NCBI GenBank assembly: GCA_002104905.1 | Contig: MCFE01000169.1 | Coordinates: forward strand, 62,001-126,000 | DNA from: Basidiobolus meristosporus CBS 931.73 | Lineage: Eukaryota; Basidiobolomycota; Basidiobolomycetes; Basidiobolales; Basidiobolaceae | DNA: 64,000 nt | Reading direction: 5' to 3' | In this document: positions 40,345-50,161 of the stretch, piece by piece | Numbering within the stretch: the stretch's first letter is position 1 | Layout: each line of letters begins with the position of its first letter | Translations under genes and position numbers: made by a program | Notes under the pieces: model-generated | What the model saw: only the letters and a program-made list of their open reading frames with translations | Database searches by the model: none | Told to the model about the DNA's origin: nothing

Positions 40345-43286
40345 TTATGGTCTCCTGCTCAATGCTATTATATATGTGACAATGTATAGAAATTATTCTA
40401 CAAATGATATTTGCTCATCTTGTCTCTCTCTTGCTTCCTGATGACTTTTGACCACTGCATCTAAGCAATCAACACTCTATTCATTGTCACCATCATTGTG
40501 CTGTTGTGTCCTGCCAGCATAGTCTCAATTAAATGTGATGATACAGATGGGGTTACCTGATGGACATTGGTTGGATATGGTGCAGTTCCTACATCTTCTT
40601 CTGCCTTCACTCATGACTTTGGCAGGAATTCTATGGATTTATGCCATGGTTTTGTTACTGGTTCCCATAGGTCCTGATCTGCTACAATTGCAAGATCTAG
40701 CACCTCATCTGGCAGTCTTTGCAATAAGTCCTTACAACATTTAGGTCATTTAGCAAATACTGCCAATGAAGAGGTGCTGCAAAATTTTGGTATGCATATT
40801 TATATTGCAAGATTCTGCTGCAAGCATTATCATAGTTTACTGATTTCTTGATGTTGTTGTTTTGCCCATCAGAGGGATCTCTGCTTTGTAAACAGTGCAG
40901 GATGTAGAAGCTGCAGTGTACAAATTGCCTTTTCCTACAAACTTGCCTACTTCAATGGAGTCTGGCTCAGAGGGCCACACCTTCACCTTTTTTGTGAATA
41001 GCTGTTGTCTTGTCCACATTTCTTCTTGGCAATTATGAGATTTAGTCTCAGAATGAAAATAAATGGTTGTGTGGGTTGAACTGATCTATATCAGCCATCA
41101 GAATCCTACAATGAAAACGTTACTTGGACAGAACATTGTAAATGTTGACTCAAGTCACAACCTTATGGTGGAATTGGGACTGTGTTCTGCTGTAATTGTG
41201 CAAAACAGAGTAACCAGCTGGACAGCACTTGAACAATCTTTTTGCATGGCTTGTATGGCATTCAGATTGTATTAAAGTAGTCTTTGATTGTATAAGCAGA
41301 TGTTACAAGCCAGAAGAGTATCTGCTATTCAAAATACTTCTCACAAACTGCAATAGTTATTAATCAGAATATGCAACAATGCAAATGCAAGAATTGTATG
41401 AGCTGGATATATATTATTCAAGTGGTCTTCTCTAGCAAATTCTTTCCAGTAAACATTGGAGGCATTGAAGTCAAATGTTGACATTATGATAATATGTATG
41501 CAGGAGTGGATCATCTACAGCTTTTATGCAAGGAATTTGTGATGGGAGTTGTGTGGTTATACCGCAAGCATAAATCTGCATGTTTAGACCTCTGCTGCTA
41601 CTGTATCTAGTAGCTATTCTATCTTGCTTGGTGAGCAAAGAACATTATACTTTATATCATGTTTTGGGAGTTTCCCATAGAAGGATATGCAGACATCCCT
41701 TCCAGGGGAAGACTGGGCCTACCAGCACTCATACCAATTTGGTTATTAGCTGCTTATTATTTTACCAAAGATTGCAAACAAAAACTTAAAGCTGCATCAC
41801 CAACTGACTTCCAGCAAAATAATATAAGAATACCAGCTAATTACCAGTTAGAAATTCAATGAACTCTAACTTTTTTATTTCTGCAAGGACAGGAAGCAAT
41901 TAACAAGATTAATGATTTCACACCCACATTTATTAGGATTAAGTTCAGGAACTTTGAAGATAGTTTTTAACCTGTATAATTGATTACTTACAGTTGTTCA
42001 AAACAAAAGGACCATGACTTGGTAACATCTAATGGCACACATGATATTCACATTCCAAGTTGGTACAATATACTGTTCCAGCTTCATTGTGTCAGATTAT
42101 GCCATAGTGCACAAGATTGTCCCACACAGTGCAAAATCATCCATGAGCAATCCTGCTTACTGGTAGCTATATTACTACTCCCAATTGTACTTGGAGACCA
42201 TCAAATGCCCAACACACCATGCCACAGTACAATAGAACAAGTTTAATAGACTTGTTATACTGTGCCAGTACTCATAGTCTCAGGTAGTGCTGTATAATTA
42301 GCTAATAATTTGTATTTCAGAGTCATATGCATGTAAGTTTTGATCCTAATCTTGCACAACACATCATGTTGTGGCACTCTGTGATGCTATGATCAGCTCA
42401 AATGAGTGGAATAAATTATATAGAGACCAATATTTCCTATTAGGTGAGTGCATCCTTAAGTATGCCAAGCACTAAGGAAGATCATGGGCTGTGTTTTTGC
42501 AAGGTGGTCTTGGTCAGCATTTTGATGCTAAGTAATATCTGAGCTTCAATTGCTTTGCCAGAGAAAACTGAATATTGACCTTCTATTGCAGTGACTATTA
42601 ACAATGAATTGTAAAGCACAATAGTAACTGAAGGCCTAGTTGATTGGTTGCAGATCAATAACACTCTGAACTATATTTTCAGATCATACAGAATACCCAT
42701 AATCAAGCTTCCTGTAGATATGCAGCTGAAACACCGGAGTGACTTTGCTACTAAGTGTTTCCATTAAATAGGGCTCAGATCTACTGTGACAGTAGTCCTG
42801 AAATGTCTTGGTGCTGAGAAAACAACAAATAAGAGTGAAGTGTAAATCTCATGGAATTCCTACTCAGAGTACCATTTAGGAGTATTATTACTGGCCCAAT
42901 ACAGCATGAGCAGATTGTTCTCAGCCAATTCAGTATTTTTCATGCCGTGACATTGTGAGACCCTGAAAGAAGCCTATGTTAGACCAGGTAAACACTGAGC
43001 ATATCCTTTGTAAGAAAAGCACCAGCTTGGAGATCCATCCTATGTATTGATTTTTAAGGCAGCCATGTTTCTACTTATACTCTCCCCCTTGATTGAAGGC
43101 AGCATTTCACATGAAATATGTTGTTCTACAGAAAGGTGAAGTGCACCTCCAAGTGACCTACACCATAACAGCTGCAAGAAGAATCTTGCACAGATGGTCC
43201 CTACTTTTCATGCAACATTTCAGCAAAGAATTTGTGTGGAAGTGTTATTAGTGGTATCAGCAGCCAATGCAGATGGGCTTGGCACA
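40345..43286. other. AT-rich DNA with no supported gene
   Basis: Open frames of 60-88 codons occur on both strands, for example 40,837-41,019 minus, 41,659-41,862 plus and 41,980-42,246 plus. None has a signal peptide, a recognised motif, paired splice signals or a paralogue in the window. CpG is scarce, as in other decayed parts. Confidence 0.5.
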
Positions 43287-43594
43287 CTACAACTTGCTTA
43301 AGGAATAATAGAGCATAGAACCCAACATCCAATCCTTCAAAGCCCCATGTTGATTAAGAAGCTTAAATGCCAATACAAATTCATTGACATCAGGGTGTGC
43401 ACCAGCAGAAGACATGCTTTTGAATGGATTTGTGATATTTGATACAAACAACAAATTGGAATCAGAAGTTTGTCTGAGCATGACAAACAATTCAGAATGA
43501 AAGACACTAGGCCAGCTTGTAGAAAAGTGAGTGAATCTGCCTGATTCCAACCAAAAGGTCTAGTCAGAATACTAGCTATTATGCAAGGTATCAT
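43287..43594 (-). pseudogene. Unidentified coding remnant, possibly transposon-derived
   Basis: The minus-strand frame at 43,287-43,550 (87 codons) has a protein-like composition with the segment HPDVNEFVLAFKLLNQHGALKD. Some P-element/THAP9-like transposases have an N-P-x-x-x-x-F-x-x-A-F-x-x-L segment of similar look near the centre, but this is a weak resemblance. Another frame overlaps at 43,337-43,594. No start context, promoter or splice sites support a working gene. Confidence 0.25.
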
Positions 43595-43599
43595 TTATT

Positions 43600-44276
43600 G
43601 ATGCGTAACTAGCAACCCTTTAGTTCCAAACCATGATGGCTACCAAATCAGAAAGCATTACACGTGGTGTCCAGTGCATATGTATTCTACTGCAAAGATA
43701 TATATTTACCTGTAGCTTTGTACCAGTAAATACTTTATATATTACTAAAGGTCCTTCATTGTCATCAGAATCCAAGTGAGTAGGGCATTGAGTGACACTG
43801 TATATTGGGCAATGCTCTAATGCATCAAAGCTGCACTATATATTTGCCTCTTTGTTGCATCTGGACATCCTTGAAGCGTTGATTGGGTGACATGTCTTTA
43901 TTTCCAAAGTGCTAAAATAAGCATGGACAGCAAAGCACATATTCCATAACTTGAATTATGGGACATAATTCACTTGGTCTGTTGCCTCTAGTGCTGTTGG
44001 CAAAGCGGCTTCTTTGGCAACAGAGATTTCAAACAGAGAAGTTGCATTCCAGGTACTGGCAGTGCCTGGTGGAGTTTGGGGCTTTCAGCATATTGATGAC
44101 ACCATTGAGGTGTGGAGTCAAGGAGATATGTGTTATAAGTGCCAAACCGGAGTGATATTTCAAATGAGGAAATGTGTAGTGCCTTTACCAATGATAAAGT
44201 TGTAGCTAAGTGCAAGAAAAAGGCAAGAACTAAGCAACCCCCAGGCTGAGATGCCACCTACACCAGTGGTCCAGCC
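43600..44276. other. Unannotated stretch, possible degraded exon
   Basis: A plus-strand read at about 44,014-44,205 (63 codons, with VPGGVWGFQHIDDTIEVW) and frames antisense to it are open. None matches a family I recognise. A few CpGs reappear here. Confidence 0.3.
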
Positions 44277-44657
44277 TTGACTGATGCAATGCAAATACCC
44301 CCAGTCCCAAGTAGCAGCGCAGTCCCTAGCAGCATATCCCCAACCCCTAGTTGCAGCATATTGCCTTGTGTGCAAGATGACAACAATACAACCAAAGGAA
44401 TGAATACCCTACCAGAGTGGTTGCACAACTGGGTGACTACCAGCAAAGCTGAGGCAGATGGCAGCGTACTCAACCATGAGTATCATTGTGTGATTCAATT
44501 TATTGAAGACCTCTGTATGGTGATCAACAAAGGAAGCCAAAAACAGGTTTGTTGCACACCTATTGTGGATATCAGCTTGATGGCTCAACATAGGTACCAT
44601 ATCAGTGATAGGACAGAAGATCCCATTGAGGCAATGTTGAATCTGGGTGAAGAATAA
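44277..44657 (+). CDS. Hypothetical 126-residue open frame
   Basis: This is the longest plus-strand frame in the 38-45 kb region. The N-terminal third is Pro/Ser/Thr-rich (PSSSAVPSSISPTPS), followed by a mixed segment with LPEWLHNW and CVIQFIEDL and an acidic end. It has no signal peptide, no clear promoter and no recognised domain. It ends about 20 bases before the NEK kinase remnant begins, on the same strand, so it could be an exon or linker of that dead gene or an unrelated remnant. I do not assign a function. Confidence 0.3.
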   Translation: MTDAMQIPPVPSSSAVPSSISPTPSCSILPCVQDDNNTTKGMNTLPEWLHNWVTTSKAEADGSVLNHEYHCVIQFIEDLCMVINKGSQKQVCCTPIVDISLMAQHRYHISDRTEDPIEAMLNLGEE

Positions 44658-44674
44658 ACCTCACTTTATATACA

Positions 44675-45231
44675 GTGATGCCTTTGTGATATTATGTTAA
44701 TGGAGTACTGTGCATATGGGGGCTTGCAAAATGTACTGCAGCTTTGCAAAACACACAGGTGTTTTCTTTAATTGATCATCCAGAATTCAAGTCTCAATAA
44801 GCACACCAGATGTTCTCTACAGCCAAGCCAGGTGTGGAGCATATTTGTGCAGGTTGTTTGTGCAGTTCATTGGTGTCATGTTGGGTACAGACAGCAGAAT
44901 GGTGCCATCCTCATCCATTGCAACATCAAACCAGAGAATAGTAAGTGTGAAGTGAGGGTTTTACTACAATGCTAAATCTGTATTGTACATTTGGGTTGAA
45001 TAAATAGTATAAGTTGATGGTTCACAGTGTTCAACATTAAATCTCAAATGCAGCATAATAGAGCAATTATTGGTCACCCAAGCTGCCCACTGCACCAGCA
45101 CTCCATGGTGACACACTGGATGTTTATTGGAACTTTCTGCATCAAGTCAACAATGAGAGTGACTCCAGCAATCAACCATCATGTAGACGTTGCCAACAAT
45201 GCCAATGAAGCCATATATGGAGGCAGATATT
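44675..45231 (+). pseudogene. Decayed NIMA-related (NEK) protein kinase fragment
   Basis: A first exon-like stretch at 44,691-44,757 reads MLMEYCAYGGLQNVLQ, matching the kinase hinge 'ME-Y-C-x-x-G-G-D-L'. After a short gap with GT and AG ends, 44,829-44,940 reads VWSIFVQVVCAVHWCH, then a Gly/Arg/Gln insert and ILIHCNIKPEN. The extended insert between C-H and the catalytic loop is typical of NEK2/NimA kinases. The stretch ends at a good donor (A-GTAAGT), and an exon-like frame resumes at about 45,027. The catalytic HRD is HCN here, the Gly-loop lobe is missing, and the DFG region is not found. The kinase is inactive and broken. Confidence 0.45.
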
Positions 45232-45234
45232 AAT

Positions 45235-45600
45235 TGACCCTTTTACATGTTAAAGCTAGTTTGAATAAAATAAGGAAATTGTTTAAGCTTAATTATGGTT
45301 GTCTACACCAAGCGTATTTATCATTAGCTCTTTGAGTATTAAGAATATCTGGTATCAGCCCGTAAACAATTGCAGTGTATGTCAGCTATATTTGGAGGGC
45401 GGCACTACTATTGTGTTATCTTAAAATGTGTATTAAGAACAGTGATCAAACGTCAATGCTAGTTGAAGTGCAGATGAGCTTTGACAGTACTCAATGGTGG
45501 TTACTGCCTCAAATTGCTCATACCAGTTGTTGTACTTAGCACTCTTCACCTGCATCAGCATTTTTGCATAGCAAAAGCAAGAGGCTATGTTTATCTCTTT
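45235..45600. other. Spacer before the small-gene cluster
   Basis: There is no supported gene. CpG dinucleotides become common from about 45.3 kb on, marking the left boundary of the small-secreted-protein cluster. Confidence 0.5.
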
Positions 45601-45606
45601 GGTGCT

Positions 45607-45877
45607 CACCAAACACAAGCATATTCCCATCATCCGTGCATTCCTAATGGTCTGAAGATTTTAGTATGGACTCAGGTGCAGCCAAAGGATACCAATGGGG
45701 CAAGTGCCTTCATCTCTTCCTCAAAGCCTGAGAGATGTACATAGGTCCCAGCCAACCAAGGATGAAGACGCTTGTGCCAGAAAGGGCAGGGCAAATATTG
45801 GTGGTGACAACGTCACAAGTGCTATGGTGGTTGTTGGAAATATGGAGGATTTGTATGGAATTATAGGTGTGTTTTGA
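45607..45877 (+). pseudogene. Family C copy 1, degenerate
   Basis: The sequence aligns with C2 and C3: a CTCACC lead-in, the start region (ATGCGCAAG changed to AAACACAAG), TCTTCCTCAAAGCC, CCAGCCAACCA, and a tail translating in one frame as CYGGCWKYGG with a TGA just before it. The tail resembles the Gly/Tyr/Arg-rich end of family Y, so C and Y may share ancestry. Loss of the start codon and frame breaks make this a pseudogene. A different frame (45,695-45,877) is open by chance. Confidence 0.45.
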
Positions 45878-46029
45878 ATTACTAACCTACCACGTTGTAC
45901 TGTTAAGCTTACTTGCAATATTGCCATCCTCTACAGCTTTGAAGAGATGCTCAATAAGTGTCATTTATGCATACTCTTGCTGCTTGCCCACTCGTATTTG
46001 TTTACGTGAGCAATATTCGACAATTTCAC

Positions 46030-46258
46030 ATAAGAATCTCTCTGCTATGGCTAGCTTAGTCGCTTATTGCTGTGGAAGACAGAAGGAAAAGTGGTTGTAT
46101 GCTAGCTGCGGTGTTTGCCTCCAAAATACACAACATCATTCGACTGAAACCCACCAATTCCGAGAAGTTTCATGGATGGGATTTCAATCAACCTCCATCT
46201 TGGCCGAAAACAGTGCTAAGCTTTATTCGAGCAATCAACAGTCACTAGTTACGTCCAG
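46030..46258 (+). promoter_or_regulatory. Orphan copy of the family Y upstream block
   Basis: The block matches the sequence upstream of Y1, Y2 and Y3 (AGAATCTCT, GCGGTG, TTTGCCTCC, ATACTACATCATT-like CATCATTCGACTG, CTCCATCTTG, GAGC, CTTTATT, CAACA). It breaks off where the Y start codon should be, and the TATATAAA element is replaced. The open frame across it (45,867-46,274) is a by-product. It is the relic of an additional unit whose gene was deleted. Confidence 0.5.
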
Positions 46259-46544
46259 TCGAGCTGGACATTAATTACATACTAATTTGAGCTGACTCGC
46301 AGGCTAAGAAAGAGTGAATGGCTATGGGTATCTACTGATGCTGTCTGCTCATAGCGGATAAGACTTTACTAGTGCCATGGTGAGCAAAGATCAAGTGATA
46401 TAGTTGCGCTTTCTTTACAACCATAAATGTTAGGCCGGATTGAATGCATGCATAGTGTGATGAAGGGCCATGGTAGTTGTTAGAAATCTCTTTGCTCGAC
46501 TTGATTTAATATAGGAATCTCTTTGCTTGACTTGCATTGTGATT

Positions 46545-46755
46545 TGTTTTCATGAGCGAGTGTTTGTGCAGTGGTTGTTTCCGGAATGTACTACATCATT
46601 TGACTGCATATCAATTAGCCATGTATATAAGCTAATGTCGAGCATTCAATATTCTCAATTTACTGTCAACTCACCGTTCTGTTCACAACAGCAAGCCCCT
46701 CTCCAACAGAACGGTGACTCAGCTCCCACGCCCCAATTGGCTCAAGCTATATAAA
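46545..46755 (+). pseudogene. Second promoter relic with TATA and a short open tail
   Basis: Sequence like the Y upstream block (GGTTGTTTCCG, ACTACATCATTTGACTG) leads to TATATAA at 46,624-46,630 and CATTCAATATTCTC, as at a Y promoter. The Y coding sequence does not follow. Instead there is a short open tail rich in Gln/Pro (46,680-46,754) ending just before AATAAA. A 13-bp inverted repeat lies in it. Possibly an internally deleted and rearranged copy. Confidence 0.35.
46671..46717. repeat. Perfect 13-bp inverted repeat (hairpin)
   Basis: The arms TCACCGTTCTGTT (46,671-46,683) and AACAGAACGGTGA (46,705-46,717) are exact reverse complements, with a 21-base loop. The structure lies about 45 bases downstream of a TATA box and would form a stable stem in RNA. 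Its role is unknown. Confidence 0.6.
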
Positions 46756-46934
46756 TAAAATTCAGCATCATCATTACTTGGCATGTAACTTGAACGGGAT
46801 TGCCTCATATGGTTGTTGGCATATTATCAATACTAAACAATGGTTGAAACAATGGTTGAAATCCAGTTTTAATTGAACTTACAAAGGGCCATTGTTCGAG
46901 CCGTCATCTGATCATATTGGAGTGAAGTTTTCGC

Positions 46935-46940
46935 TATAAA
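46935..46940 (+). promoter_or_regulatory. TATA box of gene D1
   Basis: TATAAA lies 23 bases before the D1 start codon, so transcription would begin at or very near the ATG. Confidence 0.5.
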
Positions 46941-46962
46941 GGGACAATGGCTTGACACTGTT

Positions 46963-47229
46963 ATGCAAACCATGGTGCAAGCCCAGGACCGTATCTATAG
47001 AGAAAGAGCCATGCTGGTTCTTCGCGTGGTGTGCGAGGTATTCTCAGCAACACATGGGCTGCAGGAGCTAACGATGGAGAATGGTGAAGTAGTAGCAAAG
47101 TTTAAAGGGAAGCCAGCTATGCGTAGGAATATAGACTCACCTCTGGAGACTTCGCCTGCTTGTGAAGCCTTGACAGCCATTGTGTTTGAACCTAAAGCTA
47201 GCACATCCCAAGCTGGCTTGGGCAAATGA
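46963..47229 (+). CDS. Family D gene 1, unrecognised 88-residue protein
   Basis: A complete small frame runs from ATG at 46,963 to TGA at 47,227-47,229. A TATA box precedes it and AATAAA (47,229-47,234) overlaps the stop. A degenerate paralogue at 60,088-60,276 keeps THGLQ-x-L, ENG-x-V, KFKGKP-x-M-x-RN and LETSPACEAL with base changes around them, which favours coding on this strand over the antisense frame (46,995-47,237). There is no strong N-terminal signal peptide; a hydrophobic stretch (MLVLRVVCEVF) starts near residue 23 and could be one if translation began at that internal Met. The family is not recognised. It lies inside the secreted-peptide cluster. Confidence 0.5.
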   Translation: MQTMVQAQDRIYRERAMLVLRVVCEVFSATHGLQELTMENGEVVAKFKGKPAMRRNIDSPLETSPACEALTAIVFEPKASTSQAGLGK

Positions 47230-47569
47230 ATAAACATCCTGTTGCAGAAGGAACAGCGTTGTGTTTATTAGAATTCACAAAGTGTTATAAAGGTGCGTGC
47301 CCAGCGAGGTATAAGGCATTCTCGGGTAGCTTAATCTGTAATACGTATAGATAGTGTGTACACATAGTATGTATAGATAGATGCAATTTAAGTATCACAA
47401 TATAGCGATTAAATAGTATGACGACTCAGCCACAATTGATTCAACATCATAGTTGGGCTGTACTTGAATCCTATTGATAAGAAACAACAGTCAAAATTCT
47501 GATTTAATTCGTGAACTTACCACAACATAATGGTCACTTTAGCTGCGACTTGTGGTGTTATATACTGGT

Positions 47570-47646
47570 TACATACTTAGTAGTGCACCAGAGGATTGTG
47601 CTGAAGTTGGCTGATGAATAAGGTGAACATTACAAGCGATTTTATA
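47570..47646 (-). pseudogene. Family M copy 0, promoter and exon 1 remnant
   Basis: The minus strand reads ATATAAAATCGC (the M TATA box, 47,639-47,646), then jumps to the end of exon 1 (CAACTTCAGCACAATCC) and the donor GTATGTAA (47,570-47,576 side). The start codon and signal-peptide region are deleted, and no exon 2 follows. The intact counterpart is M3. Confidence 0.5.
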
Positions 47647-48227
47647 TGGAATTAGCCCGGCTTGTAAGGAAAAACAGGCTGAGCTATCATGATGCTGAAG
47701 CGGAATATCTTATATTTATACCATAATATTGTATTCACCCCGAATATAAGCACTGGTGAGCGCGATCTAGGTGTAAATAAAGCGTCGTAGTTTCTGTTAC
47801 ACTGAGGCTATTAGTATTAAGTGCATACATAGTTTGTTCGGGGTATAAGGATGAAGGATAATATTGAGCGGTTACATAAGTATCGCCCATGTGTTCATCT
47901 CTTAGTGGTAGTGAAAGAACACGATAACCAGTATGTGATTGATAACGAAAAGATATACAAGAGGTATCCTTTAGTTATGCAAGATATAGGCCAATTTTTG
48001 AGGCTCTCTTTTGAGGCTCTCGCTGCATTTCTACACATTTCCGTTTACTAGAAAAATACTAGCCACTTTCATATAACATGGTATAGGAATCTCTCTACCA
48101 TCACCAGCATTATGGTGACAGAAATCACGTGTTTGTACTTCGAAATATACTACATTGTTCGGCTGACGCCCATCAATTTCGTGAAGCTTCCTAAATGCGA
48201 TGTCTGTTAACCTTCATCTCGTATCTG

Positions 48228-48235
48228 TATATAAA
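48228..48235 (+). promoter_or_regulatory. TATA box of Y1
   Basis: TATATAAA followed by GGCTGGTGCTGAGC, the conserved core promoter of family Y. The start codon lies 40 bases downstream, so the 5' untranslated region should be about 10-20 bases. Confidence 0.7.
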
Positions 48236-48274
48236 GGCTGGTGCTGAGCTTTATTGGATTGCTCAACATTCACA

Positions 48275-48711
48275 ATGTACAACCATTTTACCGCAGCTTG
48301 TGCTCTATTGATGGTCGTCAGTGCCTTTGGAAGTCCCGTAGATGTGTCAAGCACAAATGTAGCGAGCGCATCCATCTCCGATAGGAACAAGTGGTGAAGA
48401 GGTTCTCGTCCAACAAGGAAGAGGAGGCGCAGAATATTCGGCACTATATTGATGGCATTCTCGGCCAGATGTCAAGGAATATTTTCGACCAGACTCTCTC
48501 GGATAAGCAAGACGCCGACCAAGATGTCGAGGAAGAGGAGGGCAATCCAGAAGAGGCCCAGCTATGGGGGAGATACGGTGGATACGGGCGGCGGAGGGGC
48601 AGATACTGGGGACGAGGACGCTACGGTCGCTACGGTGGTTATGGAGGTCGATGGGGATATGGACGCTACGGGGGATATGGAGGGTATGGTGGATGCGACT
48701 GGGGTTGCTGA
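48275..48711 (+). pseudogene. Family Y copy 1, frameshifted by a 13-bp deletion
   Basis: ATG at 48,275 opens a signal peptide (start MYNHFTAACALL) and the S-P-V-D-V segment. After ISDRNKW comes TGA at 48,395-48,397. Compared with Y3 and Y6, 13 bp (CCACAAAGTGGCC in the inferred ancestor) are missing just before. The remaining frame (48,391-48,711) is open and intact to the end: KRFSSN, acidic DQDVEEEEGNPEE, then the Gly/Tyr/Arg tail ending CDWGC. TATA and AATAAA (48,768-48,773) are present. As it stands it would yield only a 40-residue peptide made mostly of signal sequence. Y2 carries the same deletion, so the break predates their duplication. Confidence 0.8.
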
Positions 48712-48836
48712 ATAATAAGAATCAAGGCTTTTATTCACTCCAACAACACCACTTGTCTGTGTGCTTAAATAAAGTACCGTTGCATTTTGTCTATTGATAG
48801 TGAATGGCCATGTGATTATGACTCTTATTGAGAGTG

Positions 48837-49116
48837 CTAGCTGGCAGAGACTCTCACTGCTCCAACGGTCACTTCTTTTCCGTACTTCGCGATGTGTATC
48901 TCGAGTTGTTTGGAGGTAATTGTAGCAATCCTGTTCCTTTTACGGTTGCAATCCTGTATGGAAGGGTACCTGATCGCTTTGGCGAAGGTGCTGGGAGGTC
49001 CGGAAGTGATGCTTGCGGTATCTACCGGTTCGCAGATCACGTGCTGATATGAGCCGAGGTTGATATGCGGGTTGGCAGTGCCATGGTCAAGGAGCAGAAA
49101 CGGTATTGAATCGCAT
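48837..49116 (-). pseudogene. Family M copy 1, intronless and frameshifted
   Basis: On the minus strand a start (ATGCGATTCAATACC) is followed by a one-base loss and an early stop. The sequence then jumps, without intron, into the exon 2 region (VDTASIT, QDCNRKRNRIATITSKQL, VGAVRVSAS, stop). The downstream part is still open for 67 codons and close to M2 and M4. The promoter TATAAAAT (49,168-49,175) is kept. The fusion of exon 1 to exon 2 is shared by M1, M2 and M4 and puts exon 2 out of frame. Confidence 0.65.
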
Positions 49117-49199
49117 TGTGTGTTTTTCTGTGTGTATGTCTGATGAAGAAGGTGAGCATTGCAAGCGATTTTATAGGAAATTATCCCGGCTTGTAAGGA

Positions 49200-49630
49200 G
49201 AGACAGGCTGAGCTACCATGATGAAGCAGAATATTCTATACTATTTGCCAAATTCGCTTTGCGCTAAGCACTTTATTTTTAAGGAGAAACTAGTGAACTC
49301 AAGTGATGATCCTTGTATTGTTCGATTGCACCAGGATGACTAGTGTTGGCCTGCATATGTGGCACGGATGATATGTGGCACGGATGCGTTGCCTCCTCAC
49401 TTCCATTAGTATCGTAACGCCAAATATGGTGAGTGCAATTTAGGCTTAAATAAAGTGATGTGGTTTCTGCTACACTTCAGCATGCTTAGTATTGCCCATT
49501 TGTAGCTCACTCATTCATCTCCTGATGAAGGAAGACAGATAGTGGTGGTCAAAGAAAAAGAGGACCAGTATGGGATTGATAACGTAAAAGACACACAAGA
49601 GGAGGCTCCATCTATCCTTTGGTATTCACC
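49200..49630. repeat. Intergenic block repeated between units
   Basis: This segment (AGGCTGAGCTACCATGATGAAGC, ATTCGCTTTGCGC, GGCACGGATGCGTTGCC, TTAGTATCGTAACGCC, then AATAAAG) recurs at about 51,910-52,420 and in part at 47,680-47,860. It carries the M promoter side and leads into family C. No reading frame is conserved between the copies. Confidence 0.6.
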
Positions 49631-49768
49631 ATGCGCAAGCACTTTTCCATCGTCCTTATGCTTTTAAATTCCGGTTCAGTCAATGTGGTAAGTGTGTTCA
49701 TCTCTTCTCCAAAGCCGGGAAATGGTGTGTGGGTTCCAGCCAACCAGAGAAGATGCTCTCTTGTTTGA
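49631..49768 (+). CDS. Family C gene 2, 45-residue secreted-type peptide
   Basis: ATG at 49,631 opens MRKHFSIVLMLLNSG, a clear signal-peptide profile (basic start, hydrophobic core). SSPKPGNGVWVP follows, then NQRRCSLV and a stop. C3 shares the first part, and C1 shares the SSPKP and PANQ segments. A GTAAGT within it (49,688 on) looks like a splice donor, but no matching acceptor is clear. Compared with C3, the Gly/Tyr/Arg tail has been deleted here. Small size and the truncated tail mean it may be a fossil rather than a working gene. Confidence 0.35.
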   Translation: MRKHFSIVLMLLNSGSVNVVSVFISSPKPGNGVWVPANQRRCSLV

Positions 49769-50114
49769 GCTGCTAATCCATTACATCATGCTGTTAAGCT
49801 TACTATTAATACTGTCATCAAACACAACTCTAAATCATGCAAAATAAAGGCCGATTTTTGCGGCACTCTTTGGAGGCTCTCGCTACTTTTCTACCCATTT
49901 CCGGTTATGAGAGAAGTACCTACCACTTTCATGAAACACAGTATAGGCATCTTTATACCATGACTAGCATTGTTTATTGCGGTAGAAGGCAAACAGAAAT
50001 CGAGTATTTATACTTCAGCTGCGGTGGTTGCCTCCGAAATATACTACATCATTTGACTGAAGCTTCCTAGATGCGATATCTATAAGCCTCCGTCTTGTCC
50101 AAATGCTGTATCTG

Positions 50115-50122
50115 TATATAAA
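50115..50122 (+). promoter_or_regulatory. TATA box of Y2
   Basis: TATATAAA and the following GGCTGGTGCTGAGCTTTATT are identical to the Y1 core promoter. The start codon is 40 bases downstream. Confidence 0.7.
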
Positions 50123-50161
50123 GGCTGGTGCTGAGCTTTATTAGAGTATTCGACTTTCACA

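Noticed and set aside
45867-46274. 135-codon plus-strand frame
   Set aside because: It runs across a copy of the Y upstream block that is non-coding in the other units, where the frame is not kept.
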